A DNA stretch of 64,000 nucleotides, taken from assembly GCF_024436435.1 (NCBI RefSeq), contig NZ_JAFMZP010000008.1:124001-188000 (forward strand), written 5' to 3'. This DNA comes from Desertivirga xinjiangensis. Lineage in GTDB: Bacteria > Bacteroidota > Bacteroidia > Sphingobacteriales > Sphingobacteriaceae. The notes beneath the pieces were generated by a model that saw only the letters and a program-made list of their open reading frames with translations, was not told the origin of the DNA and did no database searches. A program made the translations under genes and the position numbers. How positions within the stretch are numbered: position 1 is the first letter of the stretch; the number at the start of each line of letters is the position of its first letter. This document shows, piece by piece, positions 60,878 through 64,000 of the stretch.

Positions 60878-63800
60878 TTAATGATTGTATGCGGGCAATT
60901 CTTCAATAACTGGAGCTTCTTCCGGTTTAACTTCGGCAGCGGGAGGAACAGGAGGACCACTGATCTTTTCCTGCAGTCCCTGAAAAATAACAAATAAAAC
61001 AGGGATAACAAACACACCAAACACAGTTCCGATGAGCATCCCTCCCACAGCTCCGGTACCGATTGAACGATTTCCTGCAGCTCCGGCTCCGGTTGTCATC
61101 ATCAGAGGAACCAGACCGAGGATAAAGGCAAATGAGGTCATGAGGATTGGGCGCAAACGAGCCTGAGCTCCTTCCAAGGCCGCCGTAATAATAGGCATAC
61201 CCTGCCTGCGACGATCGAGCGCAAACTCAACGATCAGGATGGCGTTTTTAGCAAGTAGACCAACCAGCATGATCAGTGTGATCTGCACATAGATGTTGTT
61301 GGTGATGCCGAAGATCTTCGCAAAAATAAAGGCACCAGCCAGACCCATTGGTAAAGACAGCAACACCGCAAAAGGCAAAATATAACTTTCGTATTGTGCA
61401 CTTAAAAGGAAGAACACGAATACCAGAACAAGGATAAAAATGAATACCGTTTGTCCTCCTGCCGAAAGCTCCTCGCGGGTCATTCCTGAAAACTCATACC
61501 CATAACCTGCTGGCAGGGTTTGAGCGGCCACTTCCTGCACAGCTTTGATCGCATCCCCGGAACTGAAACCCGGCTTCGGAGAACCTGTAACCCCAATGGA
61601 GGTAAAGAGGTTAAACCTTGATATAGATTGCGGACCATATACACGTTCCAGAGTAATAAATTCGCTTACCGGCGCCATGACGCCTTTTGGAGTACGTACA
61701 TAGATATTATTCAGGCCCTCAGGATTTGCTCTGAAGTTAGCTTCTGCCTGGAACATAACACGGTACTGTTTACCAAACTGGTTAAAGTTGGAAGCATAAA
61801 CTCCGCCGTAATATCCCTGCATGGTACTTAATACATCGTTTACCGTTAAGCCGGCTTCCTTAACCCTTGCGACGTTAACATCAATCTGGAATTGCGGAAA
61901 GTTAGGGTTGAAGGGAGTAGATGCGTACAATACTTCAGGACGTTGGCTTAATGCACCAAGGAAATCCTGGCTTACCTTATAGAACTTAGCGATGTCTCCG
62001 CCGCTTTTGTCCTGCAGCTGAAACTCAAATCCTCCGGATGTACCAAAACCCTGAATAGTTGGCGGCGAGAAGAAAATTACTTTCGCATCCCTTATTCCCC
62101 CGGTTTTAGCAAACATCTGGCCGATAATGGCCTGAACGTCCTGTCCTTTACCTTTACGATCGGCCCATGGCTTCAAACGCATGATCACCATTCCGTAGTT
62201 ACTGCCGGTACCACTTATCAGGCCACGGCCGGTAATACGCAGAATATGCTCTACTTCAGGAATTGCATCTGCTATCGCAGCGATTTCTTTTGTTACTTCT
62301 TCGGTACGTTCTCGGGAAGCTCCGGGAGGAAGACTAATATCAGACATTACTACACCCATATCTTCGTTAGGAACGAATGCTCCTGGTGTCGTTTTCATCA
62401 AGAAATAAAATAGTCCCCCGAACACAACGATGCTTGCCAGCGCGATCCATTTTCTCCCGATCAGGAAGGATACCGACCTTTTATACTTTTGAGTAGTTAC
62501 CTCAAATGCTGTGTTGAATCCGGTATAAAATCGCTGTAGAAAACTTTGCTTATGATGTTTGTCGTCAGAATGCGGTTTTAAGAAAATTGCACATAAAGCC
62601 GGGCTCAACGTCAAGGCATTCACTGCTGAAAGAATGATCGCAATTGCTAACGTAAGACCAAACTGCTTGTAAAACACACCGGCAGAACCTGTAATGAACG
62701 AAACCGGGACGAATACCGCAGCCATCACCAGGGTGATTGAAACAATTGCACCGGATATTTCACTCATGGCATCAATAGTAGCCGCTCGCGCAGAAGTATA
62801 ACCATGATCCAGCTTGGCGTGTACTGCCTCGACCACTACGATAGCATCATCCACCACAATTCCTATAGCGAGTACCAGAGCAAACAACGTTAAAAGGTTG
62901 ATCGTAAACCCAAACAACTGCAGGAAAAAGAAAGTACCAACGATTGCTACCGGTACGGCGATGGCTGGGATCAGGGTCGATCTGAAATCCTGAAGGAAGA
63001 TAAATACTACAATAAATACCAGTATAAACGCTTCTATCAGGGTATGTATTACTTTTTCGATCGAAGCATCGAGGAAGTCGTTTACGTTTACAATGTTTAC
63101 ATAATCTATTCCCTTTGGAAAGCTGGATCTTGAAGCTTCCAGCACACTCAGGGTTCCATCGATAACGTCTTTTGCATTGGATCCTGCTGTCTGTGCAATG
63201 GCGACACCAATAGATGGCTTGCCATTTGTTTTAGTGGTACTTGCATAGCTCAATGCTCCTAATTCGATACGTGCAATATCTTTCAGACGAAGCACCTGGC
63301 CGTTTCCCCCCGAACGTATAATAATGTCTTCAAACTCTTTTGCGTTCTTAAGGCGGCCTTTATATTTAATTACATATTGAAAAGATTGCGCACCTTCTTC
63401 ACCGAACTGGCCCGGTGCGGCTTCGACGTTCTGTTCAGCAAGAGCTGCATTAATATCCGAGGGCACTAAGCCATAAGAGGCCATAACATCCGGTTTCAAC
63501 CATATACGCATGGAGTAATCCATTTGCCCAAAAACTGTGGCATCACCTACTCCGGGAATACGTTTTATCTGCGGAATCAGGTTGATGCTCGCATAATTCT
63601 GCAAGAAAGTCTGGTCGTAGGCAGGGTCATCACTATAAAGAGTGAAAATAACCAGGTTACTGCTTTGCCTTTTGGTTGTGATTACACCCGCACGGGTAAC
63701 TTCCTGGGGAAGCAAACTGGTTGCACGAGCTACCCGGTTCTGGACGTTTACCGCTGCAAGATCAGGGTCTGTACCCAATTTAAAGTTAACGGTGATAGTT

Positions 63801-64000
63801 GCGCTACCGTCATTTCCGGCCGAGGAAGTCATGTATGTCATGTTTTCCACACCGTTGATCTGCTCTTCGAGGGGTACCACCACACTACTCATTACAACAT
63901 CGGCATTGGCACCCTGGTAAGAGGCCGAAACCTGCACCGTTGGCGGAGCTATGTCAGGATATTGGGAAATGGGCAGACTGGTTAGACCCAAAACGCCTAA
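60878..64000 (-). CDS. RND multidrug efflux permease (HAE1/AcrB family), N-terminus beyond the window
   Basis: At least 1040 residues, continuing off the right edge. The first visible residues (LGLTSLPISQYPDIAPPTVQ) match AcrB from about residue 28, so only about 27 codons are missing. Proton-relay residues are present: the two Asp in IVVDDAIVVVEAV and the Lys in LLAKNAILIVEFALD. GFTINLLTLFALVLAIGIV and FVPVSFITGSAGVFYKQFG are also typical. It exports drugs or other hydrophobic compounds using the proton gradient. The outer-membrane channel gene follows 12 bp downstream, and the membrane-fusion protein gene should lie beyond the window. The C-terminal tail is Pro/Glu-rich. Confidence 0.95.
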   Translation of the reverse strand, partial: LGVLGLTSLPISQYPDIAPPTVQVSASYQGANADVVMSSVVVPLEEQINGVENMTYMTSSAGNDGSATITVNFKLGTDPDLAAVNVQNRVARATSLLPQEVTRAGVITTKRQSSNLVIFTLYSDDPAYDQTFLQNYASINLIPQIKRIPGVGDATVFGQMDYSMRIWLKPDVMASYGLVPSDINAALAEQNVEAAPGQFGEEGAQSFQYVIKYKGRLKNAKEFEDIIIRSGGNGQVLRLKDIARIELGALSYASTTKTNGKPSIGVAIAQTAGSNAKDVIDGTLSVLEASRSSFPKGIDYVNIVNVNDFLDASIEKVIHTLIEAFILVFIVVFIFLQDFRSTLIPAIAVPVAIVGTFFFLQLFGFTINLLTLFALVLAIGIVVDDAIVVVEAVHAKLDHGYTSARAATIDAMSEISGAIVSITLVMAAVFVPVSFITGSAGVFYKQFGLTLAIAIILSAVNALTLSPALCAIFLKPHSDDKHHKQSFLQRFYTGFNTAFEVTTQKYKRSVSFLIGRKWIALASIVVFGGLFYFLMKTTPGAFVPNEDMGVVMSDISLPPGASRERTEEVTKEIAAIADAIPEVEHILRITGRGLISGTGSNYGMVIMRLKPWADRKGKGQDVQAIIGQMFAKTGGIRDAKVIFFSPPTIQGFGTSGGFEFQLQDKSGGDIAKFYKVSQDFLGALSQRPEVLYASTPFNPNFPQFQIDVNVARVKEAGLTVNDVLSTMQGYYGGVYASNFNQFGKQYRVMFQAEANFRANPEGLNNIYVRTPKGVMAPVSEFITLERVYGPQSISRFNLFTSIGVTGSPKPGFSSGDAIKAVQEVAAQTLPAGYGYEFSGMTREELSAGGQTVFIFILVLVFVFFLLSAQYESYILPFAVLLSLPMGLAGAFIFAKIFGITNNIYVQITLIMLVGLLAKNAILIVEFALDRRRQGMPIITAALEGAQARLRPILMTSFAFILGLVPLMMTTGAGAAGNRSIGTGAVGGMLIGTVFGVFVIPVLFVIFQGLQEKISGPPVPPAAEVKPEEAPVIEELPAYNH

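Overview
The window reads as chromosome of a Bacteroidota bacterium, most likely Sphingobacteriaceae (Pedobacter-like). The grounds are a SusC/SusD pair, a PorP/SprF-family protein, LruC-domain lipoproteins, a type II glutamine synthetase, lipoproteins of the form SCKKD, and several promoters with the Bacteroidota -7 element TAnnTTTG. No rRNA, tRNA, CRISPR array or insertion-sequence transposase was seen. The genus is an inference.

Layout. 1-3.1 kb: an NAD(P)-binding oxidoreductase and a DoxX protein, then two decayed genes (an azoreductase with an internal deletion and a frameshifted SdiA-regulated-type protein). 3.6-12.7 kb: a five-gene SusC/SusD uptake operon led by a secreted calcineurin-like phosphoesterase. 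12.9-17.0 kb: a TonB-dependent siderophore receptor overlapping or abutting a PepSY membrane protein, GC-richer by eye, beside a receptor remnant. 17.6-24.7 kb: three tandem LruC-domain lipoprotein genes with a gene-conversion patch. 24.7-28.5 kb: a HAD phosphatase, an APH/choline-kinase-fold kinase and a glutamine-synthetase-like ligase in one operon, with a gamma-glutamylcyclotransferase-type gene facing away. This is the best candidate here for an undescribed pathway. 28.7-29.8 kb: the housekeeping type II glutamine synthetase with a good promoter and terminator.

30-45 kb is mixed: uncharacterised Bacteroidota genes, an HTH regulator, a luciferase-like monooxygenase, a frameshifted PAS histidine kinase, cydAB, an AraC regulator with a DUF983 gene, alkC, L-lactate dehydrogenase, a hybrid histidine kinase, a ClpP paralogue and a short-chain dehydrogenase. 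45-51.8 kb: small hypothetical genes, a CDF metal exporter, a DUF4832-type lipoprotein with a C-terminal fascin-like trefoil, a 2-hydroxyacid dehydrogenase and a PorP/SprF protein.

51.9-59.3 kb is a signalling island: a GAF-PAS-HisKA protein without an ATPase domain, a divergent receiver protein, a REC-Crp/Fnr regulator, a CHASE3-PAS histidine kinase, a second HTH paralogue and another receiver protein. A perfect GTGA-N6-TCAC palindrome lies in the island. 59.5-64 kb: an RND efflux pump (N-terminus beyond the window) and its outer-membrane channel.

Two inverted copies of a roughly 190-bp palindromic element lie at 30.1 and 54.5 kb. Single-base frameshifts in two otherwise intact genes may be real decay or assembly errors.
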